Part shown: positions 35,749-47,267 of the stretch, in pieces
Position numbering within the stretch: position 1 is the stretch's first letter
Layout: every line of letters starts with the position of its first letter
NCBI GenBank assembly: GCA_001600455.1
Contig: BCKC01000002.1
Span: 1,798,001-1,862,000, forward strand
Reading direction: 5' to 3'
DNA length: 64,000 nucleotides
DNA from: Endocalyx cinctus
Lineage: Eukaryota > Ascomycota > Sordariomycetes > Amphisphaeriales > Apiosporaceae
Translations under genes and position numbers: made by a program
The notes under the pieces: model-generated
Told to the model about the DNA's origin: nothing
The model's database searches: none
Seen by the model: only the letters and a program-made list of their open reading frames with translations

Positions 35749-36969
35749 ATGGCGAAAGAACACGCCGTCGAATTCGAGAAGATCATCAATGCCGGTAATT
35801 ACGCCTCTTTTAACCAGATAAGACAACAAAGGAGTAAGAACTGATCGATAAAACTTCCAGGTCGAGAGCGCAAGAAGAATGAAGCCCTCGCGGCGCGTAT
35901 CTTTAGTAAAGATAGCCAGCGACGTTCGAGTGCGCCTTTGAAGACGAACGTCGGCGGATCCTTAGCAAGTCGGGTTGGCGTTAAAAAGGTACGGCATATC
36001 ACATCGATCTGTTTTTTTTTTTTTTTTTTCTTTTCTTCCCTAAACGTAACGAAAATCTAACGAGTATAAAGCGAGTTTCGATGGGAAACATCAACGGCGA
36101 ATGGACGCATGATTTACACGGTTCCAGACCTCAGTCTAGCAACAAATTTCAGAAGCAGGCGCCGAAACCCAAGCCCAACTCGTTAGCCGCTCGCATTCAC
36201 GAGCCGGGCACGAAGCTACAGAAACCCAAGCCTATCCCTAGCGGACCGCGCGCCAACACTCGTACCGCTAAACTAGCCAATGCCTTCAACCGGACCGTCT
36301 CGTCGCCCGCGAATGCCCAGAACCAGATGAACATACATTCGCGTCCGTCCCAAGGTATAACTATAAGAGGGCTCGCCGGCCCCTTTGTCGTCATGGCTCA
36401 GAACTTTGCCCCGGGGACGACCGCGGCCGACATCGAGAGTGCCATGACCCCCGTCGGAGGTCTCGTATCAACCTGCAGATTGGTCAAGACTCACCCGATC
36501 GTAATCGCGGAGATCGTGTTTGAGAACAAGGAAGGAGCAGATCGTGTAATAGAGACATTTCACAATCAAACTGTAAGTCGGATTCTTGCCTTTTCGAACA
36601 TTGTTATTCATACCACCCACGCCCCTACGTATATCTGCACATAAGGCTAATGAGAACTTAATTTCGTGATAAATGTAGGCCGATGGAAGAACTCTGAACG
36701 TCTACCTCAAGCCAGGCGGTGCATACAACTCTTCACCGCCGACCGGTCCTCGCGCGCAGAGAACCAACGAGACGCGAATGGGTGGGAACAGCGTTCTCGT
36801 AGATGGTTCGATGGGTTTTGATGATCCGATGGAGACGGATGCCCAAAACGCCAGTGGAAATAAGGGTCTGTACAGCGATAGGCTCGTCACCAACGGGGCT
36901 AATGGACAGAACAACAACAACAACAATCATCGGAGGGGCAGAACCTTCCAGTCTGGCGGCGGGAGATAG
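35749..36969 (+). CDS. RRM-domain RNA-binding protein
   Basis: Four exons (35749-35794, 35861-35988, 36072-36572, 36679-36969) encode 321 residues. The start MAKEHAVEFEKIINAGRERK is preferred over an upstream in-frame ATG at 35623. The N-terminal 155 residues are basic and Pro/Lys/Ala-rich. One RNA-recognition motif covers about residues 160-240: GPFVVMAQNFAPGTTAADIE carries the RNP2-like strand, then VIAEIVFENKEGADRVIETF the RNP1-like strand. It continues across the third intron into ADGRTLNVYLKPGG. The tail is Asn/Gly-rich and ends NNNNNNHRRGRTFQSGGGR. Layout (basic arms around one RRM, RGG-like tail) resembles Yra1/ALYREF-type export adaptors, but the family match is not certain. Coding-like sequence continues past the stop; see findings. 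Confidence 0.85.
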
Positions 36970-39005
36970 GATTACCCCGATAACCATGCGCCCCAAACGC
37001 CTACAACATCACCACGTCCTCAGCCGCCGAAATACGGATTCCTCACCGTCTTCCTCTAGCATGGATAGTAGCTCTAGCGACTCAGATGATACCTTTTGCT
37101 ACCGTCGTCGATCCCGATCCCGACCCCGACCCAGATGCAGGAGAGATCACGGTTGTAGAAGATGTAGAAGATGAAGAAAAAATGAGAAGTTAAACTCTTA
37201 AAAAAAAAAAAACAAGCCTGGAAATGCGGGAAAGAAAGAACGGCGTATCGCTATTACTGCTATATTAATAAACGAGGAGATCCCGTATTTCGGACACGGT
37301 AATCATTCTCCTTAGTTGTATTCCAGGGTATTACAAAAACAAAAAAAAGAAAAACCCTCTCGTATGGGTTCAAACGGGATAGGGATAGGCGTCAGGCGTA
37401 ATGACGGAAATACATACCTAGGTAATGACCAAGTAGGATTTGTGTTTGCAACAAGAAGAAAATTAAAAGAGCTACTAGACAAGAAAAAAGAGGCATCAAA
37501 GTCTTCGCTGTCTATTTCTACGTAGCGCTTTTTTTTCCTACTCTCGATTACATATTGGACAGTGAGACCTTCAGACGACACGAGGGGATGTTTTCCCGAG
37601 AACTGGAATAAAAGAAAGGAAAGGGGTAGATCAAAAAAAAAAAAATTCCAGTCTGCCATTCTTGTTTTTCTATTTCTGAATTGTATGAATTAAGAGAAGA
37701 AAACGAAATGTAATAACAAAACAGAGAGAGAGCAATAGAAAAAACGTTTCCCCAAAACAAGAACAAAATAATCTGCTGTCTTCATCTCATCGATCATGAT
37801 CTACGCTACATTAGGATACGCCACGAGAGAACCTAGATCAGATAGGACAGGACACCATTATGAATCTTTTTTTTTCCCTCATCCAGTCGTGCCCTGATTC
37901 GTCCTGAAGCTCAACCCATAGTTACTTGAGTCAACTTAAGCTCTAGACCCTCCAGAGGCTTGGTAAGCTGTATATATACGTAGTATTGGCCTACTCATAG
38001 TTCAGCTCCTTGGAGATGTTAATTCTTTGATACTCTCATCTCTTGAAAATTTGAAAGAGTGAACAATAAATAGACAATTGTCTGTAGGGTTGTAAAGCTA
38101 GTCCCGCTCTCGATATCCCTATCGAACCCAAATATTGAAGAGAAGCATTTGGAGGGGATGGGCCCCCTGGAAGAGTCAATCAACTAGGTCCGTGTATAAT
38201 TATGTTTGGACGAATAGACAGCTATTAGTCTTAATAAATGCTAAGTGTTTTATGGTGAAGGGTGAAAAATAGCTTCCATGCTGAATGTTCAGTCTCCGTC
38301 AATCCCCCAATCTCTGCCCTATCACTCGGGTATCGAAGTCTCGTTTCGTGTACAAAGTTACATAGAAAAAAAAAAAGTTCTTCATCCACTCACCAGGAAG
38401 GATGGTTTCCTGACGAGATTAATCTCAGCTTATAGTGAATGCGATAAAATGTAAACATGAAAGAATGCCCTTCAACTTTACCCATTTCCCAAACTCGGCG
38501 CGATGGCAGTGCAATTAAGCAAACCTTTTAGTTCCTATTACACCCATTTTTACTGGCCTACCCACCGCTCTAGCTCAAGATTCTCGACTGTCTTATTTAT
38601 CGGGTTGAGATAGCAAACTATGGCCCTGTCCACCTACCCGCAGTCATCTCGAGCTACACCAAGCCACTTGCACCCGCAACCATCATATCATCAAACTCCC
38701 TAGTACCACCCAGCAAAATTGGAAATGAAAAGCGTTGGCAAACTAGGTGGATTCTCTCCCTCGTCGTGGAGTGATTAAGCACGTCTTACACCTATTCGCA
38801 TCGTGTCGGGTATGGGCGCCATCTGTCCCGTACGCACCGAAATGCATTCGAATTACTGCCTCAGCATTTTGGCGGAATATGAAAACCACCATCCGTGACC
38901 GTGTTGAAGGTGTTCATGCGTATTTCACAGCATCTAAGTGCCAGAAGAGCTTCGTCATCTCCACACCAGATTTGGGTTTTGTTTATGTTTTACGCCAAAG
39001 CCCTC
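36970..39005. other. Intergenic region with convergent 3' ends
   Basis: The first ~200 bases are GC-rich and look coding in more than one frame. The rest is AT-rich DNA with A runs. Both neighbouring genes end here. No separate gene can be supported. Confidence 0.55.
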
Positions 39006-41925
39006 TCAGTGCCAGGTACCTTGTCCGCTACTGCCCATGAAACCCTCCTCCAGCGTACGTTCTTCAAGGTTTCGAATGAAGTCGCGGTTTCCCCTAGCAC
39101 CACCCCTCTGAGCACGACTATCCCTCCTGCCGGTAATCCTACCCGAGCCAGGATCTGTTAGCCCCATACCTTCAGCAGGTGGTGGGTAGTAAGCCGGGCT
39201 AGGTTGGAGTCGAATAGGCTGGCTAGGATCGAGGTGACTGGCGACTCTCTGAATCGCTGCCGGAATGCCACTCTGCTGCTGATCCATCGTCGACGCACGT
39301 TGACGCCCTGCGCGGACGGTGGCTTGTTGATACAAGTTGGGTTGTTGAACCCCAGCGTAATTAGCCGCAGGCATCTGTGCCGGTGCCTGGTTCATCACCA
39401 TTTGACCGAACTGAGCTTGTTGCGCAGCGTAAGGGGGAGGTGGGCCGGCGTGGCTACCCCCGGAGGGGTACATTCCATTGTTTCCGTACATCGATTGCCC
39501 GTGAGGCGAAACGGGATATTGACTGCCTTGCATACCATAACTTCCCTGAGCAGCAGCCTGTGCTTGTGCCTGAGCAGCTTGTGCTCTCTGCTTGCTCAAT
39601 TCGGCAGCTTGCTGCTGTTGTTGAGTACCGGGAGCGGGTGAACGGTTGAGAGAACTAGACTTGAGATTCATCGGGGGCACAAAGGGGCCCGTAAACTTCT
39701 GTTGAGTAATGAAGGGGTGAAGCTTTGCCTGCTGAGGTGACCATCTCTCCAAGGGGCTAATAGTCAACAAGCCTCGTACAAAGTCGATAAACGCGACTCG
39801 ATTGTTCATTTCTAAAAAGGACCGTGAGTAGGTGAATTCCCAACGTCAAGACAAATATTACTAACCTCTGTCTATCTCGCTCTGTTTCATGTTCTTTCGT
39901 GGCATCGGATACGATTTAATGATCTCTGGTAGAGTGCTTGCTTGAAAGTACTTCTTACTAGGTTGTTCTTTCGTTCCACGCTCTCGAGAATATTGTTCCA
40001 TGCTCTTAAGGGTATAGGTTTTCCGGCCAAATTCGTCCTGCCTCTTCTCAAAAAAGTCACCGGCCTGCTTTCCCACCTCGATCATCCAGTTGGGTGGGTT
40101 GCCGAGCATTTCGACAATTCTCGACACCTGGTTGTACTCGGAAGAACCAGGGAACAGCGGCAATCCCAAGAAGAGCTCGACTACGATACAGCCGAGCGAC
40201 CACATGTCGATTGCGGAAGAGTAGGGAAGTCCAAGTAAGACTTCGGGCGATCGGTAAAATCGCGACTGGATGTACGTGTACACCGTTTGGCGTTCGTCAC
40301 AGGCCGAACCAAAATCGATAATTTTGATGATCGGGCTTTCGAGGTTTTTAAGAAGGATATTCTCCGGTTTAAGATCACAATGTATAAGGCGGGCCTTGTT
40401 GAGGAGGGCTAATCCGTTAAGGAGCTGTTGCGCAAAAACACGAACGAGCGTCGTGCTCAGACCTCGGAATTGGTTCTGCTTGATGAGTTCGTAAAGATTA
40501 ACACTCAACAACTCGAATACCAAACAAAGATGTTGTCGATGAATAAATGTATCCTTTAGTCGGAGTAAATGGTGGTCGTCGTTCTTGTCTAATTTCGTAT
40601 TCAACTAAAGAACGGGTTAGCTATAGTCGGGACCAAACGGTTCTTTGGAGAGGTGGGCACACCAAGTCTAAGACAGAGACTTCCATCATACTCTGGTTGA
40701 AGTACGCGGTTCGGTTTTTGATAACCTTCACCGCCACCACTTCTTGGGTTTTCAGATTCTGACACTTTACGACTTGTCCAAAAGTGCCCTGTCCAAGAAC
40801 ATCCAAGATGAGGTACCGGTTCCTAAGGAATATTGTTAGTATTACGCGACGGCTCAGCGAACCAAATTATCTTTGTGAAGCTTACTTGTGGCCCGCTTCT
40901 TCAGAGCCTAAGATATCATTGACATATAGAATGTAGTCGCTATCTTCATTATCGTAACCATCGTTTTTGGTTCCCTTGCTAGGTTTGGTTAGAACTCGGC
41001 GGGGGTTCCTCGACGATTCGTACTTGAAGTTAGGGTTGCAGATACGATATGTCGCAGGTAGATGGACGGTGAGTGCTTGTAAGGGCTAGTTCCAAAAATA
41101 AAAAGTGGTCAGTTTGTTTAAAATAAGACAATTTGATAGTAGGGTAAAATTTACACTTATGAAGCCACCCTCGGGGTTTGCCCGTCTAAAAGGCGGTTGA
41201 GAGTTGACTTTGGGATGTAGATCTGACGGGGCGCCAATCTTTTTGAACTGTGGAACAGGTCGTTTTTCGGCAGGTACGTTCATGGTGGGTTGAAGCGCTC
41301 TTCTCGGCGATTTGGGGTCATTAGCAAAAGAGCCATCCAGGTTGGCCACGGCCGCCGACGGATAGTTCTCTTGAGAATTGTTATATGGCGTCATGGAAGG
41401 AAGCTGCGAGCCTTGTCGGCTGCCGTAGTAGGGACTCGTCGGGCCATACTCGGCTCGAGTAGGCGATTGACGCTGACTGTGAGGCGTCGAGTATTGATTT
41501 TGAGCGGTCGATTTGGAACCGTAGGGTGATGTCGGCGAAAGGACCTCCATAGGTGAATAGCGTTGCGCAGCAGAAGAGGTCTCGGAGGAGGTATGTAAAG
41601 TCTGAGTTCTGCCACCCGATAGATGAGTTTGGTGGTGAGGTCGCATCGGATATTTTACTCCACCGTATGGATCGTGTACGTCTTGCATGGGTATGTCACC
41701 ATTCCCATCGCGTATCTGCGGGGTTGCGTGCGGCGAAGCGGTAGATGATTGACTTGAATGCGAAGCCATAGCGGGTTGGTATTGGTCGTATTTATAACCT
41801 ACTGGGGGTTGACTTTGACCACTTTGCGAAGAGTATTCTGATCTCGAGGGCGTCATTTGACTGTTGTTACCATTGTATCTTCTAGAACCGCCAGAGGCAT
41901 CCTGATAGCCCTGCCATTGATCCAT
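39006..41925 (-). CDS. YAK1: Dual-specificity protein kinase YAK1 (DYRK family)
   Basis: Five minus-strand exons (41925-41155, 41085-40886, 40822-40663, 40604-39866, 39811-39006) encode 891 residues, and all phases match. Residues 1-320 are Gln/Ser/Pro-rich and disordered. The kinase domain follows: GQGTFG (334-339), K356 in VAVKVIKN, HCDLKPEN with D454 (the Cys variant typical of DYRK kinases), DFGSACDE at 474-481, and the YxY activation motif VYTYIQSRFYRSPE (Y486 and Y488), the tyrosine autophosphorylated in DYRKs. Domain end: LTISPLERWSPQQAKLHPFI. The C-terminal tail is Gln/Ala-rich. Yak1 opposes growth downstream of Ras/PKA and TOR, promotes stress responses, and in filamentous fungi affects growth and conidiation (family knowledge). 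All catalytic residues are present. The introns are short (54-69 bp) and standard. Confidence 0.97.
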
Positions 41926-44900
41926 GGCGATCGGGCGACGATGATGTACTGACAGTCGAGTAGAATAAATAGGCCACTCTCGGATTGTAAATCAAAAGAA
42001 TAAAAAAAGAATAACAATAATAGTGAATTTTAGGTGGGTAATAAAAAGGGAGAGAGAGGATGTATTCGGAATTTATTTATTTATTTTCGGTGTGGTAGGT
42101 TGTACTGTCTTGTAGTAAGTTGAATCAGTTGGAGAAATATTATTCTTCGGCGCAAGTCTTAATCAGACACACGCATTAGTTGGTTAAGACAGCGCTCACT
42201 CGAAACTGTAAGCGGGCTTATTAGGCTTGGGTCTTTTGGGCTTTAGGCTTGGGCTTTGGGTTGGTATATTCTGGGCCGACCTTTTTAGCTGGGATTCAGA
42301 AAAAAAAAAGAGGGAAGAGGGATCTTAATTGTGGGTGCCGAATTCCACGCAAACAAGACAACTAAAACTTAAAAAAAAAAAAAAAAGAAAAATCAAGGGA
42401 CCGTACCAGGCAATATATGTATAAGTAAGGAATACAAAGATGAAAGATTCCAGGGTTATAGCCAGTAATGTACAAAAGGTATCGAAGTAAGTAGGTCGTT
42501 ATGGCTATCAAGTAATTGAAGTCGGTAAACAAGAATTTGGCCAGGCACACCAAATTATTGTATGTAGCGTATAGTAGAACCCAAATGCGAAATACGTGCG
42601 ACGCAGTCTGACAGGAGTATGAATATGTGCGTGTGAGTGTGAGTGTGAATGGTACGTCTATCTGGCTGTCCCGTGTGTATGGAGAAAGAGAAAAGACAAT
42701 AAAAGAAGGGAGGAGAGAGTTAATTCAGGTGGTAGGTATTAGGTATTCATTATTAGAAAATATACCTGGTTGGTTACCTAGGGTTTAGATTCGTAAAGAA
42801 ACGGAATATGAAGAAATTGAGAATGAAGGAAAAGGAAATTTGAATTGTAGGATGATATATTATTATTTTTTTTTGTTATTCTTTTCCTTGTTGAATACTT
42901 TTTATCAGAGTAGTATGTATGTGGACGTTGTTATATACATACGATGTTGCATTGTAATCAAGAAGAGAAGAGAGGGCTGGGAAGAGAGAGAGAGGGATAT
43001 TGGGTAAAACACAACTACAATACATACGTCACCTAAGAACTACCGGGAAATGTGAACGAATTACTATACTTGATGTTTAACCTACATATAAATTTAGAGA
43101 GGATTGTACTCCGTACAGATACACAGATACTTAATACTTAATACAGATTAACCTTTGAAATATGAGCAAGTCAGACCAACTTTGAACATAGAATGCTGCA
43201 AGTCAAGATAGGCACGCTACTTCCGGGGAACTATCGAGGCGCTATGTGTACCTAGCATAGTGTACATTGACTGATAATCAGCGGGGTAGTTTATAGTGGT
43301 TACGGTATCAATGAAGACTTATGAAACGCCGGTTTTGGTCAAGGGTATTTTTCACCATCCTCAAATGGATCTAACCTTCGAGCCCTTCGTCGTCACTATC
43401 GTCATCTCTTCATTCTACTCTTCCTACGTTCCCAAGTGATAATATGTATAGAATCTAAGGCATAAAGGTCATATCACCCATAATTACTTGATATATAAAT
43501 CACATCTCACATGCTTTGTATTGGCCATTATTCTGTAGACTCGGGATGCATAAAATCTAGGTACCGTTACATCTCTTTCTTATATCCGCTGCAAGTTATA
43601 GATTCGTTCACATGCGAAGTAAACAAAGAAAGGAAAGGATAGGATATAGATGGACTTTTATTACGTAACCGAGAAAAGGATAGAGAGAGAGACTGTCTGA
43701 ATAGGAGGAAGGGAGAAAATATCAATTTTACATTCGAAATCTTCCTTCAAAACTAAAACGTGGAACTCGTTATAAAATATCAGAAATCAAAGAGAGACAT
43801 CCATAAAACATTCCTAGGAAAAATCTTAGTCACCAAAAGAATCCAAGTCGAGATTTAAAAGCCACCCGATTCCGACCAAGTCACACGGCCCACGGAACCA
43901 GCTTTTATATCCTTTTCATCACCATCTGATACAACCATAATGTTCGAAAGGAGTCGATCATCAAGTCACAAACATCATGCTCCGTCAGAAGACTAACCTT
44001 GAGGATAATACAACGGTAGGCGATGGAGATGATATACGCCTACGCAACGTAACCGTAAAACTTTCGCGCCATCCGCTGCTTCTTTCTTTGTTTTGACCCC
44101 GGAAACGAACCTTAGAGTGATAAAAAAAAAAAAAAGAATGCAGTTCTTTTTCCCCCTCTCTCTCTCTCTCTCTCTCATTGTGAAATAAAATTATTAGGTG
44201 GATGCCATGACAATATTAGGCCAAACCAGGACCTATCAGTCTACACTACAGCATGCTGAGTATGTCGAGGATACAGGGGGGTTCTTTGATGTCGCGGCTC
44301 GTTGGGCAGCCGCCAGCCGGGCCCAACCTAAAGAATGACGCCACATCTCATCCACCTAATTAGCTACTGCGTAATTAACCACCCTGCCAGCCCTGCCACC
44401 CTGGACCTTGAAAGCATCAAAAATCTTACCAATACGAAATGCTCATTATAGCTCCAACTTTCATACTATTACACTATGTAGTGTACATCTCTCTTGGTAA
44501 CTTAATCTTTTTTTCTTTCTTAAGTTGGAGCATTGGGTAATGTAGTGTAAAGCAGAAAGCAGAAGGGGTATAGTAGATCGAGATAGAGCTTTAAGCTTCT
44601 TCGGCCGTTACGTGGTATACATAGTATTATATACTACATCCATCTGTATCGGATATAGCTACTAGATAGTAGGTAACCTACCAAGGGTCTACCTAGTAGG
44701 TCAAACGCGTCGCTACTAGAAGTTTTACAAAAGGAACCTCGGTAGTTTATTTTAACTTTCTTTTCTCTTTTTTTAGTATTTGCTTTGAACGAGCAGAGCA
44801 CATACGATGAATATACCACCTCTGATCTGCTTCGTTTCATAATTAGTTCAACAACATACATCAGTTCTAATCATGTCAATCACACGGAGAACAACCCTGT

Positions 44901-45541
44901 TGGTTTGGTTGTTGCCCCTAAATGATCCTCTCCTTCTCTTGCTCTCGCTCGTATCTTTCCCCTCTCCCACCCCCTTGATTTTTTTCCCCCTCTACAGATC
45001 GAGAATGAAGGAAAGAACAGAAATAGAATAGGAAGAACTTCGTAGGCTGCGTAAATAATGCCTAGTTCCGTATCACCCCTTGTGACTACCAACAAGAGGC
45101 TCACTAAACAGGAATACCATAACTTCGTCAAGTCGTCCTAATAAATGCTTAGAGGTATCAAATAAGAGACCAGAAACTTTTCAGGGTTGAGGTCAAACGG
45201 CAGAAGCAGAGCTCAAATCATTTTGTTCAAGGAATCCAGGCGAAACATCACAACCAGAGCCTGCGATCAGAAGAAATAAGAAGAGAAGACAAAGAAAGAA
45301 AGAAATCAGCAATGAAAAGGAAGAAGAGGAAAAAAAAAAGAATCTAACAGGATATCTCCCAGAGCATGGAAAATCCCGATGCGCTACGGTTGATCCGCTT
45401 AAGAAACCAGCAAATGAGAGATAAGTTGAAGAAGAAAAAAAAAAATTCCCGAAATCGTTCCCCCCCATCTTTAGACCCATTCGTCAAATGTCAAGTGAGA
45501 AAGAAACATCATACGCTATTCCAAATTATTCCGTCATCCAT
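41926..45541. other. 3.6-kb gene-free region
   Basis: The part next to 41925 should be the YAK1 promoter and leader. The rest is AT-rich with A, T, GA and CT runs. It contains a palindromic GTACTCCGTACAGA word at 43106, TAGGTA/CCTACC words near 44668-44700 and a MITE-like element at 44193-44360. No exon was supportable. Confidence 0.6.
44193..44360. mobile_element. MITE-like element with 12-bp terminal inverted repeats
   Basis: ATTAGGTGGATG at 44193-44204 is matched perfectly by its complement CATCCACCTAAT at 44349-44360, with weaker inverted similarity just inside (…ATTAGG… against …TTTAGG…). If the terminal repeats are read as TTAGGTGGATG, both ends are flanked by TTA, a possible 3-bp target duplication of the kind left by PIF/Harbinger elements. 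The 168-bp element is more GC-rich than its surroundings, has no coding capacity, and contains an internal hairpin, GTTGGGC/GCCCAAC, at 44301-44327. It could be a non-autonomous DNA transposon. A chance inverted repeat cannot be excluded from one copy. Confidence 0.4.
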
Positions 45542-47267
45542 CTAACCCTGGTAGTTGGGGTACCCGCTGTTAAAGTTCTGGTTAGGCGGAGGCTGAGACC
45601 ATTGCTGGTTCGGTGGCTGCTGCCCACGGCCGAAACCTCCAGCGCTCGGCGGTCCGCCGTATCCCATCGACTGAGCTCCATAACCTGCCGGCGATTGAGC
45701 GGGGGGACCACCGTAGCCTTGCTGCTGAGCTCCGTATTGACCTATCGGCACGTTAGTATTGCCAGGTAGCAGAGGCGACTCGATTACGAAGACGCACCTC
45801 CGTACGGTGGGAAGAAGGTAGGAGGCGTACCGGGATAAGCAGAAGGCTGAGCGCTCTGAGGACTGAAAGCCTGTTGAGATGGATCAAATCCACCACCAGT
45901 TCCAGAAGTGGGGGTCTTGTCTTTGCCCCACTATCATATCATCGCATCGTCAGTATGTTTTTTTTCTCTCGGCTTTACAATGATCGAGGGGACTTACACT
46001 GCACTTGAGCGGTCTTCCATTAACGTTGTATCCGTTCAGTTGGCAGATGGCCATAGCCGCGTTCTCGTGGCTATCCATCTTGATGAAGGCAAAACCACGG
46101 TCAGCCTGGAAGCGAGACTCGGTAACGTAGCCGAAGTTCTGGAAAAGCGGGACCACGTCGTTTTGAGTCGTGTACGGGGTCAAGTTGCCAACGTAGCAAG
46201 TAGTCTGCCAAGCCGGAGTCTGGTTGACGATCATATCGTAACTCTGAATTCCGTGCGTGGGGAAGTGGTGGTGACCGTAAGGGGTGGTTGGGGTCATTCC
46301 CATAGCTGACATTGCCTGCTGCTGCGCAATCGAAGGTTGGCCCTTCTGGTTGGCCCAGTTGCAGCGAATCGCACGGGATCCTAGCCATTCACCATCCATG
46401 GAGCTTAGAGCTTTCTCCGCCTCGGGACGGTCTTTGAAAGCGACAAAACCATATCCACGAGATCGACCAGTCTTCATATCCCACATCACACGCGCCTCCG
46501 AAATAGTGCCAAAGGCAGAGAATGCTTGCATAAGGACCTCGTCATTGACCTCGTTAGAAAGATCACCGACAAAGATGTGGAAATGGCTGGAAGTGTCCTC
46601 CTTGCTCGTAGTGTTGGATTGGTATGCCCAGTTGACTCGGATTTCCTAATATCATATCCACGTTAAAACCGGTACTATTGTTATATAATTAGAATCTACG
46701 GGTCGATGACCGAACTTACAGATTGGTGAACTCGGCGTCCATTCAAGGTTTGCATGGCGCGGTCAGCAGCACCTGGGTCATCATACTCGACAAACCCGTA
46801 GTTGTAACCCTTGGCCTATATAGAAATCAGCATTCGCTATCATAAAGTGGGCGCAAGTAACAGCGCACGCAGGGAAACAGGGTGAGGATGTTTGGGATTC
46901 AACTAACATTCTTGTCGGGGATAATCTTTACGTTCTGGACATGGCCAGTCGTCTCGAAGATCTGGCGCAACACGTCTTCGGTCACGCGGGGATCCAGACC
47001 ACCAACGTACAATGCGCGCTTGTTAGGCTCGGGCGCAGAGCGACGTGGGAAGGGACCGCTACCTCCAGGAGACATAACCGAGTTCTTATCTACCGCTGAC
47101 ATAGGCGAAGTGATAGCGGTCGGAATGGGGTTGGTGTTGGGAGGAATATGGAGAGGCGGGGGAGGCATATGCGACGGGTTAGCCTGTCCGTTGTGAGTTC
47201 CCGGTGCGCCGGCATTCGGCTGAGGGGGAGGGGGCAGTTGGTTGCCAGAGGCTGCAGAGTCGGCCAT
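45542..47267 (-). CDS. PUB1: PUB1/TIA1-like RNA-binding protein with three RRMs
   Basis: Five minus-strand exons (47267-46908, 46815-46720, 46645-45998, 45930-45798, 45741-45542) encode 478 residues. After a Pro-rich leader, RRM1 starts at residue 85 (RNP2 LYVGGL 86-91) and has RNP1 KGYNYGFVEY across the first intron. RRM2 begins at about 175 (HIFVGDL, RNP1 RSRGYGFVAF). RRM3 covers 301-368 (TCYVGNL, RNP1 DRGFAFIKM). The tail is Gly/Gln/Tyr/Pro-rich with repeated QQGYGG, GYGAQSMGYGG and GFGRGQQ stretches, a prion-like composition found in stress-granule proteins. Pub1/TIA1 proteins bind U-rich RNA, stabilise or silence mRNAs and enter stress granules. Nam8 is a related three-RRM splicing factor, but overall order and tail favour Pub1. 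Introns are 56-92 bp. Confidence 0.93.
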
